This document shows, one piece after another, positions 1-6,302 of a DNA stretch of 13,043 nt. The notes under the pieces are model-generated. The model searched no databases. It was given only the letters and a program-made list of their open reading frames with translations, and had not been told where the DNA came from. Every line of letters starts with the position of its first letter. The stretch's first letter is position 1. The position numbers and the translations under genes are program-made. This DNA is from an uncultured Alphaproteobacteria bacterium (lineage in GTDB: Bacteria; Pseudomonadota; Alphaproteobacteria; Caulobacterales; Caulobacteraceae): the NCBI GenBank assembly GCA_903928755.1, contig CAIYSH010000020.1, forward strand, positions 1 through 13,043, given 5' to 3'.

Positions 1-358
1 ACTCGCCAGCGGATTTCTGGGCATGCTGAGAGACGACGGGGTGCTGGCCCGCTGGTCAGGGGCTGCACCTCCCCGGGCCTACCCACCCAAGCTGTTTGGC
101 CTGGATGTGCTGGTAGATGCCGACGGTCAGGCCTGGCTGCTTGAAATCCAGTCCAGTCCGGCCGTGCTCGGGGCCCCACTGGTCAACAGGATCAATGCGG
201 CCATGCTCAGGACGGTCTTTGACATGTCCGTGGGTCTTCTGGGGCATGCAGGAGACACCGAATTGCTGCCTGCGGAAATCGCACGCCGCGAACTGGCCTT
301 CGAAGTGGCAAACCGGGGCCTCTTCGAACCCCTGCCGACAGGGCCCGTGACCGTTTGA
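1..358 (+). CDS. Tubulin-tyrosine ligase (TTL)-like ATP-grasp protein, C-terminal fragment
   Basis: The reading frame is open from base 2 to a TGA at 356-358, so the gene starts outside the window and only about 118 C-terminal residues are visible. The segment PKLFGLDVLVDADGQAWLLEIQSSPAV has the shape of the last conserved block of TTL/TTLL ATP-grasp ligases, where a Glu-x-Asn pair in a LLEVNSSP-like motif binds the Mg of ATP. Here that motif reads LLEIQSSP, with Gln at the usual Asn position. A leucine-rich helix (NRINAAMLRTVFDMSVGLL) follows, as in the family. Such enzymes join an amino acid to a carboxylate; bacterial members have mostly unknown substrates, so I assign none. The stop lies 5 bp from the stop of the convergent hydrolase gene. 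The CDS is firm; the family call is probable because the ATP-binding half is missing. Confidence 0.7.
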   Translation, partial: LASGFLGMLRDDGVLARWSGAAPPRAYPPKLFGLDVLVDADGQAWLLEIQSSPAVLGAPLVNRINAAMLRTVFDMSVGLLGHAGDTELLPAEIARRELAFEVANRGLFEPLPTGPVTV

Positions 359-363
359 CGGGA

Positions 364-1332
364 TCAGCCCAGGCCCTTCAGCCAGGGGATCAGACGCGCA
401 TTGACCTCTTCCGGCCGCTCCTGCTGGGTCCAGTGACCACACCCTTCGAGAACGTCGGCAATTCGAAGATTCGGAACCTTTTTCCGCATCAGCTCGATGG
501 GATCGGCCCCACCGAACATGTTGAATGCCATATCCTTCGTGCCTGACACGAAGAAGGCGGGCTGGAGGATCTGCCTTTCCGCGAAGGGGGTCAGCCAGGC
601 ATGGTCGGCTTCATGATTGCGATAGCGGTTGATCGGGCCCCGAAGCCCTGAGATCCGGAACTGGCTCTCATAATAGTCCAGGTCGGCTTCACTCATCCAG
701 GCCGGGAAGGGATCAGGATCCGTCAGCCCCAGCAGCAAGGGATCGGAGGCCGTCTTGTCATTGGGCCAGGTCCCCTCGGGCGCATCCCCTGAAATCGCAT
801 AGATGAACTTGCGCAAGAATCCCCGGACATCGGCTTCAGCCTCGGCTTCTGCCACGCCCTCTGCCTGGAAGTAGGCCTGATAGAAAAACCGGTTTTTGGC
901 CGTGAACAACAGGTTGAAGATTTCGGAAAAAGGCCGGCCTCCGACCCCCAGATAGGGCACGGACAGGGCGCCGACGGCCGAAAACCGCTCCGGCCGGGTC
1001 AGGGCCGCATTCCAGACCATGGGCGCGCCCCAGTCATGCCCCAGCAGGATGGCCGGAGCGTCAGGCTGCAGCACGTCGGCCACGCCTGCAATGTCTGCAA
1101 CCATGTGCTCCATGGCATAGGCTTCCACCGGATGAGGCCGGTCCGAGCCGCCATAGCCACGAACATCAATGGCGCAGGCCGTAAATCCGGCCTCGGCGAC
1201 AGGACCGATCTGGTGTCGCCATGAATACCAGCTCTCCGGAAAGCCATGCACCATGATGACCAGAGGGCCCTGCCCCTGGATTGCAGCCCGGAGCCGTAGG
1301 TTTCCCAGGTTCAGGATTCTGAATTCCGGCAT
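364..1332 (-). CDS. Alpha/beta hydrolase, epoxide hydrolase type
   Basis: This is a complete 322-residue cytoplasmic hydrolase of the soluble epoxide hydrolase kind. Visible features are the oxyanion motif HGFPES (29-34), the nucleophile Asp100 in GHDWGAP, cap-domain tyrosines Tyr154 (in FFYQAYFQ) and Tyr237 (in NRYRN) that would polarise the epoxide oxygen, an acid candidate Asp267 in SGTKD, and catalytic His300 in GCGHW. All elements of the epoxide-opening mechanism (Asp nucleophile, two lid Tyr, Asp-His charge relay) are present; an Asp nucleophile fits epoxide or haloalkane chemistry rather than a Ser esterase. The substrate is unknown. The ATG at 1330-1332 has GAGGA 7-8 nt upstream. The gene begins 33 bp after rodA on the same strand with no terminator between, so it is probably the last gene of the mre/rod transcript; the link to wall synthesis is unexplained. 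Confidence 0.88.
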   Translation of the reverse strand: MPEFRILNLGNLRLRAAIQGQGPLVIMVHGFPESWYSWRHQIGPVAEAGFTACAIDVRGYGGSDRPHPVEAYAMEHMVADIAGVADVLQPDAPAILLGHDWGAPMVWNAALTRPERFSAVGALSVPYLGVGGRPFSEIFNLLFTAKNRFFYQAYFQAEGVAEAEAEADVRGFLRKFIYAISGDAPEGTWPNDKTASDPLLLGLTDPDPFPAWMSEADLDYYESQFRISGLRGPINRYRNHEADHAWLTPFAERQILQPAFFVSGTKDMAFNMFGGADPIELMRKKVPNLRIADVLEGCGHWTQQERPEEVNARLIPWLKGLG

Positions 1333-1365
1333 GAGTTGTCCTCGGATCTTGCTTCCGGGCAGGCC

Positions 1366-2523
1366 CTAGAGGAGCGCGCCCTTGCCGCTGGTGACTTCTG
1401 AATAACGGTGGACCCGGGAAGACTGGACAAGCCCGAAGCCGATCATGACGGACAACATGACCGTGCCGCCATAGGACAGCAAGGGCATGGGCACGCCCAC
1501 GACAGGGGCCAGCCCCATGACCATGGCGCCATTGATCAGGACATAGAAGGTGAAGGTTGCCGTCACGCCGGCTGCAGACAACCGGCCGAAGTGCGAGTGG
1601 GTACGGGAGGCCGCTTGCAGCGCCAGGAAGATCACGGCCCCATAAAGCACCAGAACCGACAGGCATCCGACAAAGCCGAACTCTTCGGCAAGGGTTGCAA
1701 AAATGAAATCGGTCTGCTTCTCGGGCAGGAAATTCAGCTGGCTCTGAGAGCCGAGCCCGTAGCCCTTTCCAAGAAAGCCCCCTGACCCCAGAGCAATCTT
1801 GGACTGCAGGATATGATAGCCCGATCCTGACGGGTCCTTTTCCGGAGACAGGAAGGTCAGGATCCGGTCCCGCTGATAGTCGTGCAGGACAAACAATACC
1901 ATCGGCGGCACAGCCGCGACCACCATCAGGACGCCAATCACGATGATGCGCCAGGCCAGGCCGGCAAGCACGACAACCGAAAGTCCGGTCAGGGACAGCA
2001 GTATGGCGGTGCCGAGGTCTGGTTGATGGGCAATGAGCACCACCGGAACCCCGATCATGGCCGCCGGAACAAGCAGCCACCAGGACAACCGGGCTCCCTG
2101 GGCCGAAATGCTGTGATAGAAACGGCCCAGGGCAAGAACAAGACCCAGCTTCATGATCTCGGATGGCTGGAAGCTGCCCAGGGGGCCAAGGTTAAGCCAG
2201 CGGCGTGCCCCGAGATGGACCTCGCCGATCAAGGCGACCGCAACCAAAAGGAAGAGCCCCAGCCCATAGATCGGATAGGCGGCAGCGAACCAGACCCGCA
2301 TGTCGACCATGGCCAGACACACCATGAGTGCGAAGAATATGCTGAATTTTATCAGATGATTGGCTGCCCATGGCTGCCAGCTTGAACCTGCGATGGAGAA
2401 CATCATCAGGGCCCCGGTGCCGGCGATCAGGCAAAGGACAAAGCAGAACAGCCAGTCAATCTCGGCCAGCTTGACCGTCAGGCGATCTCGCTCGCCGGGG
2501 CGGGTCAGGGCACTGACAGTCAC
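1366..2523 (-). CDS. rodA: RodA, SEDS-family peptidoglycan glycosyltransferase
   Basis: This is a 385-residue polytopic inner-membrane protein with the length and motifs of RodA, the SEDS enzyme that polymerises lipid II into glycan strands during elongation. Visible are GARRWLNLG (105-113), FQPSE (118-122), QPDLGTA with Asp169 (167-173), PSGSGYHILQSKIALGSGG (231-249), and PEKQTDFIF with Asp272 at the position of the SEDS catalytic Asp. The C-terminal SYGGTVMLSVMIGFGLVQS block is also typical. The start is GTG (2521-2523), whose last two bases and the next A form the TGA stop of mrdA: a 4-bp GTGA overlap implying translational coupling to its PBP2 partner. GGGAG lies about 9 nt upstream of the GTG. 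The EKQTDFIF and GARRWLNLG signatures and the mrdA partner favour RodA over the divisome paralogue FtsW. Confidence 0.97.
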   Translation of the reverse strand: MTVSALTRPGERDRLTVKLAEIDWLFCFVLCLIAGTGALMMFSIAGSSWQPWAANHLIKFSIFFALMVCLAMVDMRVWFAAAYPIYGLGLFLLVAVALIGEVHLGARRWLNLGPLGSFQPSEIMKLGLVLALGRFYHSISAQGARLSWWLLVPAAMIGVPVVLIAHQPDLGTAILLSLTGLSVVVLAGLAWRIIVIGVLMVVAAVPPMVLFVLHDYQRDRILTFLSPEKDPSGSGYHILQSKIALGSGGFLGKGYGLGSQSQLNFLPEKQTDFIFATLAEEFGFVGCLSVLVLYGAVIFLALQAASRTHSHFGRLSAAGVTATFTFYVLINGAMVMGLAPVVGVPMPLLSYGGTVMLSVMIGFGLVQSSRVHRYSEVTSGKGALL

Positions 2524-4493
2524 AGGGCAGCTCCCGGATTGGTCGAGGAAGACGGCGGCTGGGTAATCGGTGTCGGGTCTTCTGGCGCGGCACCATCCGC
2601 AGGCTGGTCGGGAATGTCTGGCATGGGTGTCGGCTGCTCGATACGGCTGCGCAATTGCGGGTCCTTCAACAGGGCAACGCGCATGATTTCCCTGGCCCTT
2701 GGTGCGGCAGCCGTTGCACCGAAACCGCCATGTTCGACCAGAACGCTGATGGCATAGCGGGGATCGTCATAGGGGGCGAAGGCAACAAACCAGGCATGGT
2801 CCTTGAGCGCCCATGCCAGACTGCGCGAGGTGCGTTCGCCCTCCCGATAGGTGTGAGATTGCGCCGTGCCTGTCTTGCCGGCCATCTTCAGTGACCCCAG
2901 CCCGAGTTGAGCCGTCGCCGCCGCGGTGCCGGTTTCCGTCACCGAAGCCATGGCCGAGCGGACAAAAGCGATGTGGGCCTTGGGGAAGGGCAATTCCTCT
3001 GCGATCGCACCAGATGGCTGTTGAACACCGCCGATGGATTCAATCAGGCGAGGGTGCAGCGCCTTGTCGCCATTGGCCAGTCTGGCCACCATGACACAGA
3101 GCTGCAGGGCGTTGACGTTGGTATAACCCTGCCCGATGCCCATGCTGGGGGTCTCACCAGGATGCCAGACAGGGTCACGTTTGAAGGTGCGTCGTTTGTA
3201 GGCGGGATCTGGAACCAGACCAGCCTTCTGCCCCGGAATGCCGATGTCAAAAATCTGACCCAGACCGAAACTACGAGCCGCTTCAGCGATCTTGTCCGGT
3301 CCGATCGCCAGGGCCGTCTGATAGAAATAGATGTCGCACGACGTGACGATGGCACTGTGCATGTCCATGACGCCGTGGTGCTTGTCACAGTGCCAGATCC
3401 GCCCCCCCCAGGCCCAGGCACCATTGCAGACCCGGGTCTGGGCTGGATCGATGCCGGCTGACAGGGCCGCCAGGGCCACCATGGTCTTGAAGGTCGACCC
3501 CGGCGGATAGGTCGCCGTGATGGCCTTGTTGAACAGGGGTTTTCGATCGTATTGCGACAGGGCCCGGTATTCCGGACTGGTCAGACCCCGAACAAACTTG
3601 TTGGCGTCGAAACTGGGTGCGGAATACATGCAAAGAATGTCGCCACTTCGACAGTCCATCATGACAGCAGCGCCGCTTTCCTCCCCGAATACCTCCATGG
3701 CACGGGTCTGGATGTCGGCATCCAGGGTCAGCTTGATCTCCCGGCCAGCTGTGGCCGGTATGTCTCCACCCGGCAACTGGCGGACTTCCCGACCGCGGGC
3801 ATCAACCTCGACCTTCTGGGCTCCGGGCCGGCCACGAAGATCCAGATCAAAGGCTTTTTCCACCCCCTGACGCCCGATGCGGAAGCCAGGGTGCAGCATG
3901 ATCTGTTCGGAATTCGGTCCCGTCGGGGCAAGGTCATCCTTGTTGACCTTGGCCACATACCCAATGACGTGGGCAAAGGCTCCACCATGGGGATAGACCC
4001 GCACCTCGCCCATATCAGCGGTCACACCAGGCAGTTCAGGCGCCCTTATATTGATGGACGAAAACTGCTCCCAGGACAGGTCATCCAGGACCGGGATGGG
4101 TGTGCCCCTTGGGGCCTGTTTCAGTTCCCGAACAAGGCGGGTCTGCCGCGCATCATTCAGCGGGACAAACTGCGCCAGGGATTTCAGGGTTTCATAGGGT
4201 CGGGCACTGTCATCCCGCGCGATCATCAGGCGGAAATTGGGGCGGTTTGTAGCCAGGACCACACCATTGCGGTCGACAATGACACCGCGAGGTGGCGGGG
4301 TCAGGCGGAAGTTGAACTGGTTGGAAACGGAGAGCTTTTCGTAGCGGGAAGCCTCAAGAAGCTGAAGATAGGCAAGCCGGCCACCAAGGGCAGCCATGCC
4401 GATCCCGGCAAGGCCTCCGAACAGAAAGGCCCGGCGGTGGAAGACGCCCTGCCGCTGGTTCACTTCGGAAAAGAAGATTGAGGGTTCGCTCAT
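2520..4493 (-). CDS. mrdA: Penicillin-binding protein 2 (MrdA), elongation transpeptidase
   Basis: This class B PBP crosslinks peptidoglycan in the Rod complex together with RodA. From the ATG at 4493 it has 657 residues: a short cytoplasmic tail with RQGVFHRR, one membrane anchor (about 23-45), a pedestal/dimerisation region beginning PPPRGVIVDRNG (66-77), and a transpeptidase domain with SxxK as Ser333-Thr-Phe-Lys336, SCD (385-387) in place of SxN as is usual in PBP2, and KTG (538-540). The 30-40 C-terminal residues are Pro-rich and low in complexity. Start choice: TAGGGG, which includes the mreD stop, sits 4-5 nt before the 4493 ATG. An in-frame ATG at 4517 would add MSGSGRGK, overlap mreD by 17 bp and lacks a clear ribosome site, so I prefer 4493. 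The Cys/His-rich stretch 356-386 resembles the region where some PBP2 proteins bind zinc, but I cannot confirm that here. Confidence 0.96.
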   Translation of the reverse strand: MSEPSIFFSEVNQRQGVFHRRAFLFGGLAGIGMAALGGRLAYLQLLEASRYEKLSVSNQFNFRLTPPPRGVIVDRNGVVLATNRPNFRLMIARDDSARPYETLKSLAQFVPLNDARQTRLVRELKQAPRGTPIPVLDDLSWEQFSSINIRAPELPGVTADMGEVRVYPHGGAFAHVIGYVAKVNKDDLAPTGPNSEQIMLHPGFRIGRQGVEKAFDLDLRGRPGAQKVEVDARGREVRQLPGGDIPATAGREIKLTLDADIQTRAMEVFGEESGAAVMMDCRSGDILCMYSAPSFDANKFVRGLTSPEYRALSQYDRKPLFNKAITATYPPGSTFKTMVALAALSAGIDPAQTRVCNGAWAWGGRIWHCDKHHGVMDMHSAIVTSCDIYFYQTALAIGPDKIAEAARSFGLGQIFDIGIPGQKAGLVPDPAYKRRTFKRDPVWHPGETPSMGIGQGYTNVNALQLCVMVARLANGDKALHPRLIESIGGVQQPSGAIAEELPFPKAHIAFVRSAMASVTETGTAAATAQLGLGSLKMAGKTGTAQSHTYREGERTSRSLAWALKDHAWFVAFAPYDDPRYAISVLVEHGGFGATAAAPRAREIMRVALLKDPQLRSRIEQPTPMPDIPDQPADGAAPEDPTPITQPPSSSTNPGAAL

Positions 4494-4500
4494 CTTGCCC

Positions 4501-5016
4501 CTACCGGAACCTGACATCGGCGTCTTCGAAACGCTCGATCAACCGGTCAGCGAGCGGATAGAGAGCCACGGTCACGCCCCATTGACAGATAAGTCCCAAG
4601 ACATGCGGCGTCCCGTGGGAAAGGACCTGGGTCACCAGGACGCCCGTCAATTCCGCCATGCCGCAGGCGACGGCGAAACCCACCCACATTATGAAAAGTT
4701 GCTGACCCACCAGCATGTTCCGGACCGCAAGCACCGCCCCATAGGGCGCCAGCAGGGCTACAGCCCAAAGGCCGAGGGGCGAGCCCCATATGATGTCCAT
4801 GGCCACGCCAAGCAGGAGCAGACAGAAGGGGGCAAGGATGGAGGGCCGGATCAGCGCCCAGGCAAAGGTCGGAACCATGGCGAAGACCGGTTCCGGGAGC
4901 TGTAGACCAAAGACCCGCAAGGGGATGATGAACAGCCATGTCGCCAGGAGGACCTGCAGGGCCGGAATGAAGATCCAGCGGACGGGCGTCAGCGGCTGTG
5001 CCGGAAACATGCTCAA
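4501..5016 (-). CDS. mreD: MreD, rod-shape membrane protein
   Basis: This is a 171-residue, very hydrophobic protein with about five membrane segments, placed between mreC and mrdA exactly where mreD lies in mre operons. The conserved core GVAMDIIWGSPLGLWAVALLAPYGAVL matches MreD, which binds MreC and helps set Rod complex activity in the inner membrane. The annotated start is TTG (5014-5016), making a TTGA overlap with the mreC stop; an ATG two codons in (5008-5010) is equally possible and starts 2 nt after that stop. A GGGGA lies about 9 nt before the TTG but is one arm of a 5-bp hairpin (5018-5030). Either way the gene looks translationally coupled to mreC. The stop TAG at 4501-4503 is part of the next gene's ribosome binding site. 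Confidence 0.93.
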   Translation of the reverse strand: MSMFPAQPLTPVRWIFIPALQVLLATWLFIIPLRVFGLQLPEPVFAMVPTFAWALIRPSILAPFCLLLLGVAMDIIWGSPLGLWAVALLAPYGAVLAVRNMLVGQQLFIMWVGFAVACGMAELTGVLVTQVLSHGTPHVLGLICQWGVTVALYPLADRLIERFEDADVRFR

Positions 5017-6158
5017 TGGGGAATGTCCCCATCTTCCGCCGCGGGCCTGGAGGAAGGCTGGGCAACGGGTCTTTCGACAGGAACGGACGTCTGGACGGCA
5101 GGCCGGTTTGTACCTGGCTGCGGTTTGGCAGGTCTGGAGGCCGCAGGCCCTGGCGTCACAGGCCTGACCACAGCAGGCACGACCACTGGCTTGGCACTGC
5201 TTACCGGCACCACGGCTGGTTCAGCGGCAGGCTTGAGCCCTGCTCCTTCAGGCACGGCGACTTCCATTGACGGCGGCGGCACCGACAGTTCGGCCAATCG
5301 CGGCAGGTTTGCCAACTGACGGAAATCCTTGAACAGCAGGATGCGGACATAGTCTATCGATCCTGCATCCGCCGAAAGCACCACGCGCCAGCGTCCGTCC
5401 AGACCCTTGACAGCCCGACCGACCGGAATGCCACGAGGCATGACACCACCATCTCCTGAGCTCAGGACGGGATCATTCTCCTGCACCGGATCCTGGCCTC
5501 TCAGATAGTCGAGCCTGGGATTGGGACCACCATCGCCGACCATGATGGCCCGCGAGTTTGTCCGGTCTATGAGGACCGGCGTCCGCGAAGACACATCCGT
5601 CAGCAACAGCACACGGCTGACCCCCGGCGCAACACCCACCACCCGGCCCACCAGGCCATTCTCGTTCATGACAGGATTGCCGACTTCGATCTTCATCTCG
5701 GATCCGACATTCACGAGGCGGGAATTGGCGAAGGGCCCGCGGGAGTCGGTTACCGCCAGTCCGGATACCATGGCGACGGGTGGATTGACCTTGAGACCCA
5801 GCAGGGCCCGGTAGCGTTCGCTGGAATCCTGGAGCGCAATTGCCGTCGAACGCCATTGCCGGGCCTGTTCAAGCTCTGCCCTGAGCCGCCGGTTTTCAGA
5901 GACTGCGAAAAAATACTGGCGAATGGCACTGAGCCCATCCTGCACCAAACGGGGAGGCGTGGAAATCCAGCCGGAAACCGGGGCAACAACCTGGTCCCCG
6001 ACCTTCTGCGTCACCCCGTAAGCCTGGATCTGAAGGGTCTCCCGGCGATCGGACAGCAACAGGGCCAGGGCCGAAACCAGGGCAATGATCAGGGCGGCCA
6101 CAGCCCCCAGCAGAAGCGGCAGCCTCAGTTCACTGAAGGGGTTATCGCGAAGCGCCAA
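5013..6158 (-). CDS. mreC: MreC, cell shape-determining periplasmic protein
   Basis: This 381-residue protein is anchored by one N-terminal membrane segment (about 13-34) and lies mostly in the periplasm. A helical, coiled-coil-like region follows (about 76-120, with SENRRLRAELEQARQW and SERYRALLGL), then the beta-rich MreC domains (VNVGSEMKIEVGNPVMNENGLVGRV, VLIDRTNSRAIMVGDGG, SSGDGGVMPRGIPVG). MreC links MreB and MreD to PBP2 and activates it. The last ~85 residues are a low-complexity Pro/Val/Ala tail, a common but poorly conserved extension in alphaproteobacteria. The start is TTG (6156-6158): the next in-frame ATG falls deep in the conserved domain, and GAGGA lies 4-5 nt upstream of the TTG. 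Unlike the other junctions in the operon, 144 bp separate it from mreB, with promoter-like and structured elements in that gap. Confidence 0.95.
   Translation of the reverse strand: MALRDNPFSELRLPLLLGAVAALIIALVSALALLLSDRRETLQIQAYGVTQKVGDQVVAPVSGWISTPPRLVQDGLSAIRQYFFAVSENRRLRAELEQARQWRSTAIALQDSSERYRALLGLKVNPPVAMVSGLAVTDSRGPFANSRLVNVGSEMKIEVGNPVMNENGLVGRVVGVAPGVSRVLLLTDVSSRTPVLIDRTNSRAIMVGDGGPNPRLDYLRGQDPVQENDPVLSSGDGGVMPRGIPVGRAVKGLDGRWRVVLSADAGSIDYVRILLFKDFRQLANLPRLAELSVPPPSMEVAVPEGAGLKPAAEPAVVPVSSAKPVVVPAVVRPVTPGPAASRPAKPQPGTNRPAVQTSVPVERPVAQPSSRPAAEDGDIPH
5018..5030 (-). promoter_or_regulatory. Small hairpin at the mreC-mreD junction
   Basis: GGGGA-CAT-TCCCC on the minus strand forms a perfect 5-bp stem with a 3-nt loop inside the last codons of mreC. 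Its left arm is the only Shine-Dalgarno-like sequence ahead of the mreD TTG start. Folding would hide it until a ribosome finishing mreC opens the stem, a standard way to couple translation. The stem is short and could be chance in this G+C-rich sequence. Confidence 0.35.
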
Positions 6159-6176
6159 TGAGTCCTCGTCAGAATG

Positions 6177-6190
6177 CGGGTCCGGACCCG
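6177..6190. repeat. 14-bp perfect palindrome upstream of mreC
   Basis: CGGGTCCGGACCCG is a complete 14-bp palindrome, 19-32 nt upstream of the mreC start. An overlapping imperfect stem (GGACC...GGTCC, 6184-6201) shares one arm, so two alternative folds exist in the mreC 5' leader. It could be a protein-binding site or an RNA hairpin slowing ribosome entry; there is no U-tract, so it is not a classic terminator. The function is inferred only from position. Confidence 0.5.
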
Positions 6191-6217
6191 GCAGCCGGTC
6201 CTGAGCCCTGCCCTGCA

Positions 6218-6243
6218 GATGTAACCAGACTGCACGGAATCAA
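6218..6243 (-). promoter_or_regulatory. Candidate internal promoter for mreCD
   Basis: On the minus strand TTGATTC (6243-6237), an 11-nt spacer and GTTACATC (6225-6218) resemble the Caulobacter housekeeping consensus TTGACGS-N10-14-GCTANAWC, with 5 of 7 and 6 of 7 informative bases matching. Predicted initiation near 6211 gives a leader of about 50 nt before mreC. The -35 element contains a GANTC site, and two further GANTC sites lie just upstream (6244-6248, 6250-6254). It is a sequence match only, but its position in the one long gap of the operon is suggestive. Confidence 0.45.
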
Positions 6244-6264
6244 GACTCTGATTCAACCGTCTGG
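6225..6264 (-). other. Two-part stem-loop between mreB and mreC
   Basis: The minus strand carries nested inverted repeats: CCAGAC (6264-6259) pairs with GTCTGG (6230-6225), and inside it GAATCA (6254-6249) pairs with TGATTC (6242-6237) around a 6-nt loop, with an internal loop of 4/6 nt. It begins 38 nt after the mreB stop. No T-run follows, so it is not a canonical terminator. It could be a partial terminator, an RNA-processing or stabilising hairpin raising MreB over MreC/MreD, or a binding site overlapping the candidate promoter. Confidence 0.5.
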
Positions 6265-6302
6265 AGCATTTTCTTCAACCTGCTCGCCAGGAAGGAAAGG
6301 CT

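Noticed and set aside
1166..2080. 304-codon minus-strand ORF within rodA and the hydrolase
   Set aside because: It overlaps two certain genes in another frame, has Arg/Gly/Pro-rich composition typical of G+C-rich shadow frames, and contains no recognisable motif.
3552..4481. 309-codon plus-strand ORF opposite mrdA
   Set aside because: It is antisense to a certain PBP2 gene; no domain or ribosome site was seen.
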